13,564 nt of DNA from Desulforhopalus sp. (lineage in GTDB: Bacteria; Desulfobacterota; Desulfobulbia; Desulfobulbales; Desulfocapsaceae). The position numbers and the translations under genes were made by a program. Positions 13,305 through 13,564 of the stretch are shown here, piece after piece (the stretch's first letter is position 1; each line of letters opens with the position of its first letter). The DNA lies in contig JALNVI010000073.1 in assembly GCA_023231425.1 (NCBI GenBank), forward strand, positions 1 to 13,564, written 5' to 3'. The notes beneath the pieces were generated by a model that was given only the letters and a program-made list of their open reading frames with translations, did no database searches and was not told the DNA's origin.

Positions 13305-13564
13305 AAGGCAACAGCATTTGAGAAATTACGCTCCTTCCTTATAACCTTTCGAAAACCAAATGAATTTCAACAACTCCTTCGATAATGTTGTGAGGCACTG
13401 AAAGTCTTCACTGGCAAACATGCTGCACTTATTACTTGAATTCAGCGGGCAAGAAGACCCAATGACATTCGTTGTGGGATGAGACTGTTTCAAGGGATCC
13501 TGATGAAAGACGGAACAGTTAAAATATTTTTTTGCCAACTAAATACACGAAACATGCGAAAAAA

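Larger units (their letters stand above)
13022..13564. other. Repeat-derived tail without a convincing intact gene
   Basis: This 543-base stretch is more AT-rich and contains pieces typical of intergenic debris: an inverted repeat around 13116-13170, a short GxxExxY-like N-terminus (13156-13197) and tandem CGCGAAGAA units (13278-13304). A minus-strand frame of 70 codons (13538 down to 13326) starts with TTG, has no visible ribosome-binding site and was not recognised. An 82-codon + frame (13096-13344) runs through the repeats and looks non-native. Confidence 0.5.

Overview
The window looks like chromosomal DNA from a moderately GC-rich Gram-negative bacterium. The mix (an NhaB antiporter, a TRAP transporter, a Ktr-type potassium system, PPK2 and intergenic repeat debris around a GxxExxY-like remnant) reminds me of Desulfobacterota (old Deltaproteobacteria), perhaps a Desulfobulbaceae-like marine organism. 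That is an inference from gene content and protein style, not a search result. All supported genes lie on the + strand.

Left part (1-4855): the window opens inside nhaB, a Na+/H+ antiporter gene that ends in a strong intrinsic terminator. A complete three-gene TRAP transporter operon follows: a periplasmic binding protein, a small membrane subunit and a large membrane subunit. Middle part (4856-9551): a MarR-family regulator has a promoter/operator-like region in front of it. Next come a large alpha-glucan phosphorylase of the DUF3417-containing type and a polyphosphate kinase 2, so glycogen and polyphosphate mobilisation genes sit side by side. Right part (9552-12549): a potassium uptake operon of TrkH/KtrB-type channel subunit, single-copy RCK subunit (KtrA/TrkA-like) and, overlapping by 4 bases, a small two-helix membrane protein ending in a HAMP domain with no output domain. 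The end (12550-13564) is a decay zone: a REP-like hairpin, a glycerate 2-kinase pseudogene with frameshift and internal deletions, and about 540 bases of repeat-derived sequence without a convincing intact gene.

Functionally, NhaB (Na+ out, H+ in) and the Ktr-like system (K+ in, possibly Na+-coupled) suit a saline environment. The TRAP system would also use the ion gradient to import an organic acid or similar solute. GlgP and PPK2 would release glucose-1-phosphate and nucleotide triphosphates from storage polymers.

The points most worth a second look are a roughly 100-residue insertion in NhaB built partly from a 40-residue tandem duplication, and the output-less HAMP protein translationally coupled to the potassium transporter. 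I found no CRISPR array, tRNA, rRNA, complete insertion sequence or clear defence system.
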